A stretch of DNA of 64,000 bases from Sclerurus mexicanus (Eukaryota > Chordata > Aves > Passeriformes > Furnariidae): NCBI GenBank assembly GCA_013396755.1, contig VWZF01006730.1, forward strand, positions 1,482,358 to 1,546,357, in the 5' to 3' direction. This document shows positions 39,752 to 52,167 of the stretch, piece after piece. The notes under the pieces were generated by a model, which was not told the DNA's origin, did not search any database, and saw nothing but the letters and a program-made list of their open reading frames with translations. Position 1 is the stretch's first letter. Every line of letters starts with the position of its first letter. Both the position numbers and the translations under genes were made by a program.

Positions 39752-39774
39752 TGAAGTATGCTGCGCATACTTCA
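39752..39774. repeat. Inverted repeat, 10-bp arms, 3-nt loop
   Basis: TGAAGTATGC, TGC, GCATACTTCA. The arms are exact. It lies inside the A+T-rich block and is preceded by a CACGTG E-box (39749-39754) that overlaps the left arm by three bases. Confidence 0.9.
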
Positions 39775-42700
39775 AACTCACTATTAATGAAGCAGAACAT
39801 CATTACAGGTCTGTTGTTCAGATGTTAATAGAAGTAGATGCAAAATACTGACCAAAATTCATTTATTTTCAATATTGACAGTCCATGAAATACATAGATT
39901 AATTAACTGGTTTGTTGTTTATTATTAATGGAAGATGAAAAAAATTAGCTCAGTTAAAGTTCATGAAACAGCATCCAAGTATTAAAAAGTGTCAGCCCTT
40001 CATAATCTGCCTGTGTAGCATCTCCTGGAATATGTAACAGCTTGGAAACACAACACCACAGAAGTTTTGGTCAAGAAAGCTCCGTTTTCTCAATTAAAAT
40101 CTGGATCTCATAAGCAACTAAAACATCAGATGCAACTCAGACTAAGCCTTTGAAAGGATGTTAAGGATTTTCAGCTGAACAGCCACTGAGGTTCTTGTTT
40201 CCCATAAATTAAACTTGCTTTTCCCCAGTAGATTATAATTTAATTTCCATCATTGTTATTTTCTAGCAGCATCGAAGGATTTAATTCTCATTTAGATCAG
40301 GCTAAATTGGTAATTTTCTATCAAAATATTTTGCCCTGTGAAAATTATTTTGCAATTAACACTAAATTTTACTAAAAGAATTAAAAATGTTCATCTTTTA
40401 ATTAGTAGCAAAAAAAATTCAAATGAAAACTCTAAACGTATTTTCTGTCATGGTGGGCAAAAAACACTTTACTTTCGTGTTTTAAGTACCAAATAAGTAT
40501 AAATGGTGGAACAAGGGTCTTTCTTCTTCAAAACAGCTTCTTTCCCCTACCCAATCCATTCTCAGAGAATGAAAATAAAGATTTTTTTAATAAAATATAA
40601 ATATTAATTTGTTCTGACATACTTATCCTCTCTTTAAGGAGCTCTTGTTTAAGATGCTGTTGGTTACTGTCAGAATTCACTTCCAAGGCAGGGCAGGGAA
40701 TATCTCAGGCACGTCAACTCTTCTTCAGGTTTCAATCCATAAATGCAGCACTTTTTCAATGATATTTTTTGATGGCCAGTGACATGATCTCTAGTGTCTC
40801 GGGGATGCTCTAGTTTTTCTGCCATGATAAGGCCTAACTCTCCTCTAATTTCAGACTGGAGCAGACAACACCATTACCTATATTCTAGACGTGGCTCCAC
40901 AAAAAAACTATTATGAAAATTTAAAAAAACCCCACTACCACTGATAATAAATATTCCTTATTTTGTCTCCTTTGTGACTGAATTCTGATGTAAGTTACAG
41001 TAACTAAACTTTTTAAGGACCACAACAGAGAGTAACTTTTACAGAAATACCAGTTTTGATGTTATAATACAATATGTAACTTAGCTTTTAGAATATAAAT
41101 GGATAATAAGAAACTGCCTTTTTCTGGACTATTGTGCATGTGTATGTGAAAGTTACTGCGTAGATGATAATATGTTAAGATGTCCAAAAACAGGCTCCTC
41201 CAAAATATGGAGAGCAGTGCTTTTGTATTTAGAAAATAGGGGACATTTTGAAGTGAACGTACAAAGGAACTTATGGGTCTGGTTCGGTAAGTTTGTACAA
41301 AGAATGTAAGAATGCTAAATCTATTGTAGTAAATCTACAACAAAATTCATTCCCTTTTCATCTTCTTGAACTAAGGTCTACAAGTCTGTGACTGTAAGCA
41401 AGAGGTCACCCTGCCAGCTGGACAGAGTTTGGAATATGGGAATGCATAATCCATTGATTTCTCTGTTGGCAAAAAGAGTTCAGTCCTTCAGCACAAAATA
41501 CTGGACAATTTAGAGTTCAGCTACAGAGTTTTGAACTCTGTGGAGGAGCTGGACAAAATTGAAAGTCTTTCATTAAAGCAAATGTCAGCCAAGTGTGCAA
41601 TGCCTCTTTGATTAGCAAAAATGGCTTTGCATGTTATGCCTTAGAGTGTTTCCTTAAGGTCCCATTTCCCTAATTTTCTAAATGTGGATTTATTAACTCT
41701 TCATGTACTGACTTCTTGTCACTGCTGCAGTAACGAGCACTCTTCCTCCCCGGCAGCGTTGGTTACCAGGTGCAAAACACATTCATGACTCTCAAGTGCC
41801 AAAGCAAATTCCTTGCTACCCATTCTCCTTTCTTATTGGTTTTTCTTGTCTGTTTGATTAAGTGTCATTAAAAAAAAATCAACAAAACAAAACAGAAAAA
41901 AAAACCAAAACCAAGAGTCTGATCCCTTGTCGTGCCTAGTGCTGCTTATTTTAGGCTGGTTTTTTTCCATTTGTATTTCCATGCTCAGCAGGACACCACA
42001 TGAAATTTGCATAGAGATCTCAGGTGGGAGTCTGAATACTCCCCCAAGCTTCCAGACCTTTCTGATCTAGTTTCTGGCTTAGAGTATCATTAGTACAATG
42101 GTTAAGAATTATTTTGAACAAAAAAACCCTCTTCAATAGCCCAGACTCAAATCCTGAACTGTTTATTATGTGAATAGTGAATGGGAACAATGAATTAAAG
42201 CATCCTGCTGTTAAAATCACTGTTGTATCGCTATATTTTTAAAGATAGCAACAATTTTTCTGTAATTTACAGTGTCTTACATTGCAATGCCAGGCAACTG
42301 TTCAGTGAAGAGCAGCAAGGAACGTTAACTAACAGTTCCTGTCTCCAGAAGTCAGTTGATATTATTGATTACGCTGTTGTATGAAGAAGGAAACAAGGGA
42401 GCCACATTAATTTTGGTTTTGTGAAATCCCCATAATAGTGAAGGGTCAAAGAAGAATGAATGCCTAATGAAAACAAGTGGAAACATTGGAAGGGAATAAT
42501 TACTCACAAGATCAGAATGGAAAAAAATACAAAGGCAGTTATGTATTTGTGTGTGATGTAAATGATACTACAGACTACAAAGTCTAGGAAGGAATGAGAT
42601 GTATTCAGAAAATCTATTTGCAGACAGAAATGCTTAGAATTACAAAATTTCAGAAAATTTATCACAGTATCAATCTTACTAGCCAGAGATGGTAAGTCAT

Positions 42701-45700
42701 AACTACATATATCTTCTATGGGAATGACATGCTGGGAAATGTAAACTGCCTGAATAGGGCTCCTATCTTATTCTATGGACTGCCCAGGGAGCCAGGTAAC
42801 CTTTGCTTCACTCACTGACAGGTCTTTTGAATTTAAACATCTGTTGGACGTGCAAGTCCATTTTAAGCACTATACTGGCAGGTCAGAATGTGTGGTTACC
42901 ACTAACCAGTTGTGTGAACAAATTGAAGGAGAGTGTTCGCTGCAAAGTCCAGGGACTAAACAAGTGCAAAGGAATCCACTGCAATCTCTGAGTGCAGATA
43001 TAGGCCAGGCCAGGGATAGTGAATTAATTCTTTCTGGGGCTGAGACAAATGCTGGCACAACAGAGGAAAGTTTGTAGCAAATTTTTTTTCTTTTGCTGTG
43101 TTTTTGTAGGAGGCAGTCTGGATGTGGACTTATATGCAATAGTTGTTGAATTTATCCTTTTTGAGTGAATGCAAAAAAGTTCAACTTGGTGATTTTATCA
43201 TATTTTTGCATTTATTGCATAGTAGGAGAAATCAGGTGTTACCACAAATGTTATAATGAGAATCTTCCACAAGAATTTTGAGGGACGGAAGCAATTTCAA
43301 TAGTAAGACATTTGTTTAAAGGCTTTTAGCAAAACCTCTTAACTCTTCTTTTGGTTTTATGTCTATTTTGAATCACAACATGACTATTTTGCTCTTCTAC
43401 CCTTCTAGTTACTGTTTTTATCTGGAAATATTTTTTATTGGATAGGAGTGTTCTGTACCACAAGGAAAGAAAACATTTTTGCTCATTCAAAAAAAAAAAC
43501 CAAACACCAAAGGTTTCACTGTGGAATGAGAAAGGGTCTGATGACATTTTCTAGCAGCCAGCAAATCATGCTGTCATGCATAGGGAAAAAGCCACTAAAA
43601 TATCCCCAACTAAAATATCGCAAAATTATGTAGAGCTCAATCCTAGGGAACCATCTGCCATGTGAAAGCTCCACTGATTTCTAAAGGCGTTCATTGCAGG
43701 CAGGTTTGCAGGACTGGACGCATAATTTGTCCCACTTAGAAAGTATAGCTGTTGAAAAGAAACCTTTGTCAAAAACACTGCCTGAAAAAAAGTCTGTACA
43801 ACTGGGTAAAAATACCCCACCACATACCCTAAAAAGCAGATTGTGTGCTGGTTGAAAATGGACCACACATACAGGTACTGAAATGAGCTACCAGTGAAAG
43901 GTTTGATACTTCCATCATGTATGCATGGAAATCTGACTGCTGTCAGGGAGTTTTCTGTTCTGAAAGTGTTCAGATAAGAATCAGCCTCAGTAATTGCCCT
44001 TTTCTGAATTATTAGCCACGTAAAAATTAAAGGTAAATATGCCAGCCGATAGGGAATAATTTTTTACATACACTACGCATATATGAGGGGATGTGTATAT
44101 GTGTAAGTTCATAGTATTTTAGTATTGACTTCTATTTTGTTGGGAAATACCTGTTGGAAATGTTTTGTGGCTCGTGCCCTGGGACAGGGAGATAGTGAAA
44201 CAGCTTCTCACATATTTCTCCTAGTTCTGTGCTTCTGGCAGCACTGAACCTTAAAGTAGAGGAAACTATCTGCAGAGAGGCAGAAGGAGATGTGTTTTAC
44301 AAATTGCAGCCTGATGAGCTCTTCAAAAACATTAAACACCCATGGAGAATTACTTTAACACAAATAGTAGATGAAAAATCTTTTATGGCAGTAGTGAAAG
44401 CAAAGCCTTTGATATGTATATACATATATAAAATAGATAAAATTCCATTAATTTTCAACTTGGGACAGACGTTATATTTGAATTTACAGACATGCCAAAT
44501 GGTAATTTTGGCTACCAATCTTTGAGATGTGGCTGATCTATTATGGGTGATAACAGCATATGCTGCTTTCTGAGTCAATTTCTATTATGTCATGAGAAGC
44601 AACACCACTAGCAATGGAAGGCATTTTTACATTAGCTAACATACCAAATGAGGTTCATAACATAACAAATAGGTGGGTTCCAAGGCTGGATTTAATATTT
44701 GAGATGGTTGTCAAATTCAATACTGAGTAAATAAGTCAACAAAAGCAAATCTTACATGAAAAATCAACATGGCATGTAGCTTGTTCAGGTTCTTTTTTTT
44801 TTAACGATGTCAAAGGATTGTATATCTTGACAACTTTCTTTACCTCGTTATGCCAGGGAGAATTGATGGAGACATTTGGCCTTTGTGGGTCTGTGTCTGA
44901 ACATGTATGCCCCAGGAAGGTAAGTAGGTGCTTGAAATGCTATGGAGCAGTGGCAAACAGCCGAGAAATTGGAGCATCTGAGTGCAATTTGATGGAGCAG
45001 ATGTTTCATCCTGACACTCCACAGCTGCCTCAAGGCTTTGTATGGTGTCAGCCCTTTCTTAAATGAGTTTTCATAATGAATTTATCTGTTAATTGACACA
45101 TAAAAATCTATGTTAATGTAACATTAAGGACCTATCTTAAATTTACAATTGCCCGAAAATGGAAGGGACTAGCTAAAAGTAATCGTATTTCTGTAGAAAG
45201 TGCCTTTTTGACAACTGTATGGACAGAGGAGATACCTCCAACGCCTGGTAAAAGGCTTTGGCAGTTGCTCATGACTTTAAGAGGGGCTTGGTATTATAAC
45301 ACTTTATTTGCTTTTATCCAGTGCCCAGACTTGTGGCTCTGGTGGCACCAGAGTTGTACCACAGCTGACCAGACCAAACAGTGAGGCATTTCCATTACTC
45401 CCTGCAGAAATTAAAGATGCTTCTCACTGATTTTTCTAATGTGTCAGGAGAGAGCTAACATATTGGTAAGCCTCATTTCATGCATGAGCTAGGGCAACTC
45501 CTTCCATACAATAGCCCATATGACTTGAAAAATCCACAAACTACATCCTTCCCAGGCTGACTAAATTCACAACTACTGTTTTACTTTCAGGGCAGTAACC
45601 TTCTTACTGACGGGTGAGGATACCTTCCAACAAAACTATACCAAAAAGGGTTTAAATACCATGGCTTCCACAACCCAGGATGTGTTTTATATTTGAGCAC

Positions 45701-45947
45701 TATTCACATAAGATTGTCCAAACCCCGTCTGCCTGTGTGCTTGTTTCCATGCTGTTTGATAGCCAGTGTTTAAGAGCATGGTATCAGCTGCATCAGCCTT
45801 TGTTGCCTGTCTGGAGAGGGTTGCCGTGCAGGTTGCTGTACAATAGGTGGTGAGAGGCAGGCTGGCAGCCAGCACACACAGCAGAAAATCACAGTTTAGT
45901 TGGTCAGTTGCTGTTGCCCCACACACACAAACTCAGAGAGTCGTTGA

Positions 45948-46410
45948 TGAGGTTGGGAGGTACTTCTGGACGTCTCTTGTCCAACCTCTATGTTCAGAGC
46001 AGGGTTAAATACAGAAGGTTGCTCAGGGACATGTTCAGTTGGTTCAGTATTTCCAAGGATGGAGACTTCATGACCTCCCTGAGCAACCTGCTCTAGTGTT
46101 TGAACACACCCACAGTAAGACTATATCTGAATGGAATTTCCTGTACTTCAGTTAATTCCTATTGCCTCTTGTCCTTTTCCTGGGCACCACTAAGAAGGGT
46201 CTGACTCTGTCTACTCTTTTTCCCCATCAGGTATTCATGCACACAGAGAAGATAACCCTAAACCTTGTGTTCTCCAGGTTGAACAATCCCAGCTCTACCA
46301 GCCTGTCAGGTTTCATGGCTTTAGCTGGTCTAACTTCAATATGGCTACCTCTTCTACTGGTATGTCCAGACATGGGCACAGTAGATTTTGGTGATCTGGC
46401 AATACTCAGT
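45948..46410 (-). mobile_element. CR1 LINE 3' fragment
   Basis: The plus strand reads GAGGTTGGGAGGTACTTCTGG, then CTTGTCCAACCTC, CTGAGCAACCTGCTCTAG, CTCTTGTCCTTTTCCTGGGC, and TTCTCCAGGTTGAACAATCC. In this order these are the reverse complement of a CR1 3' end. The right part (46320-46410) is more diverged but keeps the ACATGGGCACAGTA motif seen in CR1 ORF2. It is 5'-truncated and non-coding. Confidence 0.9.
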
Positions 46411-48190
46411 TCAAGTTCTCAGACCACACCTTGGTACTCACACCCCAGGAAGGCAGGATGATGCCATTCTAAGCTGAGGACCATGTAAAGACAGATTCAG
46501 CATCTGTCCAAACCTACACAGATGTCTCTCTCCTGATAAAAGATGCAATAGTGCCTCTGGTTACCCTAGTGCCTGGGTGCCCTGTGCTAAGTGGGTCACA
46601 CTGGTCCTCTGTGTTGTGCCTGCACATCTCTGGAGCAGTGCATCTCAACACAGCTCTGAAGGTACACGGAGGGTTCTGAAGATGTCTCTGCTGCACCACC
46701 TGGTTTGGCACTCTTCTGCATGGGTACAGTGGCAGCACACTCCAAGGCTCAGGGTGCCAGGTCACCATGAAACTCTATCAACATTGTCTGTAGCTAACTG
46801 TTGACTAGTCCTAATGGACTGATTATTCTAAAACTATTATCCTAGTTTCAACTGAAAATTGAAATGAAAGTTCCCCTTTACCTTCCTTTCTTTCTTTCGG
46901 TTACATATTTCTAGTCCTATGCTAAATTTTCTTTAATGCATGACATGAACAGAGCTGTCACTACCCTTGCTGGATCCTGATGAAGCATCTAGGTGGTGAC
47001 ATTGATGGAGAAATGACTGAAGTGCTTTGAGTGCAGTGTTTGCAATGACTGTCCATAACATGGAAGTAGCAATACTCGGGGTACACCTGTTTCTCCTTGT
47101 GGACCACCTGTCTCTCTGAAAAGGTGTAGTCTGTGAGGTTGAAAAGAGGCAGATGTGAGCTTGCTTATATGTGTACTTCATACTTATATGGATGAAACAC
47201 CTATAAATGTTGCATTTTGTCTGAAAAAGGTCTTAAAAAAACCCCCAAACCCAACCCAAACCAAACCAACAAACCTCTTCTTTTATTGATACAAAGTAAT
47301 TGAAATGCTGCTAAAACCACACTAGCAGGATCAATGGCAGTGTGGGGAAATTCTCCTTGTGTGAGGCAAACTGCGCTTCTGAAGCAATGACCTTGTGTGC
47401 TGATCAAGGGCCTGCCAATAGGAACTGGTTCAAATTTTTATGGTCTGCCTGTCCATCATCCAGCATCTCTATGTAGCCTGATATTCCAGCTGCACCTTTG
47501 CTCTTCAGCTTTTTTCAATCCATGTACAATATCACAGCCTTGTTCCCTTGAGTTTTTATAGCCTATTCCCATATCCTGCTGTCCACCCCTGCTCCCTTCT
47601 TCTCCCAGTCTCATGCACCACAGCCTCATAGCCCACCAGCATCGTAGTCCTGGTCTCCAGCTCTGCATCTGCACCATCTCACTTGTAGTTCAATCAGTGC
47701 TGCAGCCACGAAACCTTGTGCTATGCAGTCTGTAGAGCAGACTTTCTCCTGATAGGAGAAATAGACAGAAGAAAGGAGAAAAACAAGCAATTCCTTAGTC
47801 TGCAGAGCATCACGGGTCACCTACAGGTCATCATCTCTGTTTCATGAGATTGGGAACTGAAGAGGCATGCTGGGGACCTATGAAATAGGGCAACAGGGAG
47901 CCAGGCCAGCACCAAACCTAAGCTATGATCAGCAAATTTAAACACAATTTTATTACTAAAAGTAAGATGAAAATTATAACAAATTGCAGATTGCAAATGT
48001 AATATTCCAAAACATGTTTCAAATCTGGAAGCACTCTGGGACTTAAAAAGTGCACTTTTTTTCCTAACTGATAAGTTAGGATTGCTCTCATTCTTTCAAA
48101 ACGTCTCTTCCTTTACAGAGGTACTCTGAATTAAGAATTTGGATATAGGAACCAAGATAGACCAGAAAGGAATACTTCATACTGAGATTT

Positions 48191-48210
48191 AAAAAAAAAA
48201 AAAAAAAAAA
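48191..48210 (+). repeat. Poly(A) run of 20
   Basis: Twenty consecutive A preceded by GATTT and followed by CCACAGAG. There is no readable retrotransposon body in front of it. Confidence 0.95.
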
Positions 48211-48273
48211 CCACAGAGAGAGCAAAGAGAAATAGGAACTTGGAGCAAAATGCTGAGAATTTTTGAAATTATT

Positions 48274-48295
48274 AGTTTATACTGGAGTATAAACT
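48274..48295. repeat. Inverted repeat, 10-bp arms, 2-nt loop
   Basis: AGTTTATACT, GG, AGTATAAACT. The arms are exact. It is in unique A+T-rich DNA 64 bases after the poly(A) run at 48191-48210. Confidence 0.9.
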
Positions 48296-49320
48296 CACCA
48301 TGCTGGAATATCAACTTAAAATTCCAGTCTCTGAATACTAAACCCTCTTGCAAAGGACATGTCATTATGTTATTTTACAATATATTTTAGAAGGTTTCTA
48401 CTAACAGAGATGTAAACAGAGCAGGTCCATGGAGGCAGAATGGAAAGTAAGCTGTAGATGTGACACCAAACTAATGACCACTGATACCACAGATGAATAG
48501 GATCCCAAGCATGATATTCAGCATCTGATGCATAGTGTACAGAAATAGACAGTCCTCCTCAAAACTGCAGGACTAACAAAACACTGCATTTCTTTCTTTG
48601 TCATGGAGGGCATGCAGGAGGAATGTGATCTGCCAATTACTTTATTCTCAAGGCTGAATTAGCAAATATCATCTACTCCTTCCTGCTCCTATACAGGAGA
48701 ACAAAAGACAGGGATCTTGTTCCTCCAAGCTCATAGGCAGATCTGCAGTCTGTCCCAGCACTTTAGAGATTGCAGAGGTTGCACAAAGAACATTTGTGTC
48801 TGCAAGCCAGTCAGGAATAGGGCAAGTAATCACAAGCGGAAGTGTATGAAGTACTTCATATGTACAACTGCTCTTTGGGTAATACTACTTTTCATTTCTG
48901 AAAAATCTCTCCGACCATAAATTACCACTATAATCACCCCCTCAGGCTTCAAAGATTTGAAATACCAAGTCATGTCACAAGCAATCATGAGTTTAAAGAT
49001 CATTCATTGAGATTATAAAGCATGATTGCCAGATCACACAGAAAACACAACTCAGTGATGAAACAGATCCTTTCCAGTCCTCTCTTTATAAAATCAGATA
49101 CTTTTCTATTATTTTATTTGTTCAACGAACCCAGAAACCGCAAGTGATATAAATTTGAAGACATTCAAGGGATGTTAGGTAACACTCTATAACACTCAGT
49201 CACTTTGCCTGTGAACTAATAGAGACTTCATTTCTTGACCTGACAAGCAGCAAGCATTTTTGACCATTCTAGCTGGGCCTACAAATGACAGCAAATGTGC
49301 AAAAAGTACTTTCACCAAAA

Positions 49321-49342
49321 ACTTACAACTATAGTTGTAAGT
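49321..49342. repeat. 22-bp perfect palindrome
   Basis: The 11-base half ACTTACAACTA is followed at once by its exact reverse complement, with no spacer. The flanking bases do not extend it. The function is unknown. It could be chance or a dyad protein-binding site. Confidence 0.9.
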
Positions 49343-52097
49343 AACAATTAATGGATCAGATAATTTTGTCTCTCAAATGGAATATAAGACAGTGAGTCCA
49401 ATTAGTGGGATATACTTTGTGGGATTTAAGTGAATGTACAAGGTGCAGTTTAATTCAGCCGTGTGGAGTTTTTAAGAATTCCTAAGATTTCACTGCGTTT
49501 TTAAACTGCAACAGCATCACAATCCAAGCACAATGGGGATAAGTGTTTACTGTCATAGAGTCAGTCAGAGCAACGACACGAGCCACTGCCTTGGTTCTTT
49601 TCAATTCTTAACCACTTGAATGTATCCAGCACAAAAGACCTCTTTGTTGGAAAACACAGTAGAAATAAAAATTAATCAAGCAGCTTTTGCATGCCATGCT
49701 CTCCAGAACTGCTGCAGAGTCAGAGGATTCCCATTAGGGAAGGCGTTGCTCCTCAAGTTACCTTTCAAGTTCCTGGGGAGAGCTGATCTTGGGTTTCTAC
49801 ATGCCCATTCTGAGAATGAAAATATTATTATTTGCTCAGTTATCTTGCTCCAAAGTGGTTTCGTTGGTATTGTGTGAGTGTAATTGAGAAGGACAGCTCT
49901 AGAAAATAGCCTTTATCATTAAGAATATAATTAAGAATACTTAGCAGTCTAACATCTAGGAGTTTATGGCACTGAAAATTGTTTATACTTTTGCAAACCA
50001 CTGCAAAATAAATTAAAAAAAAGTAGAGGTTGCACTCATTTTTGTAAAAGCAAGTGCTTTCATAAATTACCAGGCTTGAAAAATTAAGTTGCTACTTTCA
50101 AGGCCAAATTTTTAAATATATGTAATCTATTTTTCATTCATGTCATCACAGTTATTGGGAGGTGGTGGGAGGGTTTACCCATCATTTCCTCTCTACTGGG
50201 ATAAGCCACAGACTGTATGTAAGCAATACCATCAGTATGTGCAAACTGGATATGAGGTGCACCATCTGTAGATGCAAATGACAATTAAAAAAGACACATT
50301 CAAAGGACAGTGCATGCAAAGAGGCAATACTGGAGAAATTGGCCCAAGATTTTTGTATTTCTTAAAGAGGTAAAAATGTCTGTTAGATGCCATACTCCCA
50401 TAAGAGCTGTGAGGAAGTCAAACTTCTGAATGTAAGGCAATTTCTCTTCTTTCATTATTAAGGTTTAATAAATTTTGAGGTTGGAGAAGGCAACATATCT
50501 CATTACAGACTGATGAGTACAGGTTTAGGTTTTTTTGTTTTTTTTAAAAGCTACTAAGAATGGAAATGATGAGGGCATCTTCCCCCTTCTACATGCAAAT
50601 TGCCTCATATTCCAATTTATTTCAGTATAAATTTATTGTTGCATATGCTAATACACAGAATTGACACAAGAAAAAAAATATTAAATGCATTGTAAAACAT
50701 ATGGAAACATACAGATTAGGTGATCTTTACTAAAAGTCTGTCTTAATGATGAAGGCACTGTTTAGCATGCACTCTGGAACTGCACTCCATTTATTTATGA
50801 CACACTAGTTTCTGTAGACAAAGAAAGTATCTTCCAAAAACAGGAGTACCATATTTTCAAGGCATACTGTATATTTTATTTTTGTAACTAGTAAATGTCA
50901 AACAGTATTCATACACGGTATTGACGCATTAATGTTTTTATTCAACAGTGAAGATACCTTTCCTTGTAACATTATATATTTATGACACACAAAGCTGTCA
51001 AATAAATTATGTCAAAGGAGCTACAGCCACACCTTGTGACACTTGAATCATAGAATCAGGGCAAATAACCTTTAAAATGAAAGACATATGATGAGAATTA
51101 GAAACATTTAATTTGCATAAACATAATGTTAACAGTCTCTTCCTTATTACATATTTTATGCCTAATTTTTAATTGCCACTATATTTATTTCTTAACATCA
51201 GTTTGCACTCTATTTTTTTCCTCATTGCTGGCTTTGTATGTGTGAAACACAAATTCTCCATGAAGCATATGATCAAATCCCCATGTTAATATATTCTGAT
51301 CAGCAAATCTTAAATATTGCAGAAAACTCCTCTTCAACATGATGCAATATTTAAAATTTAGAATTAATTCCTAAAAATAGCTAAAAAATCATAAATAAAT
51401 CAAGGAGTATAGCATCTCCGATAACACTGAGCCATCTCTGAAAAACAATCTTGTATTAAAGTTCTGCTATGAAGTGCAGAATACACCAAATGCGCAAAAC
51501 TGAAGCACTGATTTCCATAAGTGATTCATACATTTTGAATTTAGGAATATAACATCTGAGCATCTGAGTATACATTTAGGAATCAAAGTGAATGGTTAGA
51601 TTTTTAGAATTGCTTACTACTCAGAGTAGTAAACTCATGGGTTTCACTAGTTGAAATTTGTTCATAAACGAGTGACTTCCTTGAGTCTCTGCTGGGGGGG
51701 TGCAGCCTCTCTCTTGCACTTTTAGAAATCAGTAAGAGTAGAGAGAGCTCCACACTGTGCTCATGTTGCTAACGCTGCATAAGCTCACGTGCATAAGCAC
51801 AGTTAATAAACTTTGCATTATTCTGAAAACTCCCTAGGGATGTTCAAGTAAATAAAGCTGAAAGTACAAAGATGAATGTCTGCCTCAGGAGGGCACAATA
51901 ACTAAACCCCTTACTGTTATTGACTGCAATTCCCCTCCGTATGGATACCGAGGCCAGGGCCTGCACTGCCATAAGGAGATACAGATTTTGTGCAGACTTT
52001 TTCTTACAAGGTGAGTTTGGCTCACTTTGCCCCTCTGGATCAGAAGAATAAATATAGTTCATTCTATTCATAATATTCTATCATTTTATAATAATCG

Positions 52098-52167
52098 CAG
52101 TTGGATTAAATGGTCACTGTTGGTTTCTTTCAAATGTTACTCTATTCTATTCCATTCCATTCTATTG
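52098..52167 (+). mobile_element. Old CR1 3' tail with expanded TATTC array
   Basis: The segment GCAGTTGGATTAAATGGTCA, then GGTTTCTTTCAAATGTTA, is a diverged form of the CR1 3' end (consensus style GTTGGACTAGATGATC..GGTCCCTTCCAACC). It runs directly into TCTATTCTATTCCATTCC, an expanded version of the short CR1 terminal repeat (ATTCTATG type). Orientation is plus. Only the last 70 bp of the element can be read. Confidence 0.65.

Larger units (their letters stand above)
34562..45947. other. Long A+T-rich intergenic block without recognised repeats
   Basis: About 11.4 kb with no CR1 or other transposon that I can recognise. It is strongly A+T-rich, with many homeodomain-type TAATTA/TTAATT cores, densest about 39600-40650. 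No exon with both convincing splice sites and a recognisable protein was found. Open frames near 100 codons (38808-39116 minus, 42775-43077 plus, 44229-44525 plus) are of a length expected by chance. Confidence 0.5.
46411..52097. other. Intergenic, mostly unique A+T-rich sequence
   Basis: No gene or transposon was recognised. It contains a C/A-rich simple stretch near 47237-47275 (AAACCC-like units), a poly(A) run, two near-perfect inverted repeats listed separately, and a GC-moderate part at 46500-46780. Open frames here reach about 85 codons and look random. Confidence 0.5.

Noticed and set aside
42775..43077. 100-codon ATG-started plus-strand frame with protein-like composition
   Set aside because: Length is within the chance range, no family is recognised, and there are no convincing flanking splice sites.
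44199..44525. Plus-strand open frame starting after CTCCTAG and rich in Lys/Glu
   Set aside because: An acceptor-like site is present, but there is no donor before the frame ends in low-complexity ATATAC sequence, and no family match.
51046..51080. GAATCATAGAATCA followed by ACCTTTAAAATGA, like a CR1 3' end
   Set aside because: Only about 30 bases with a gap in the middle, too short to separate from chance.
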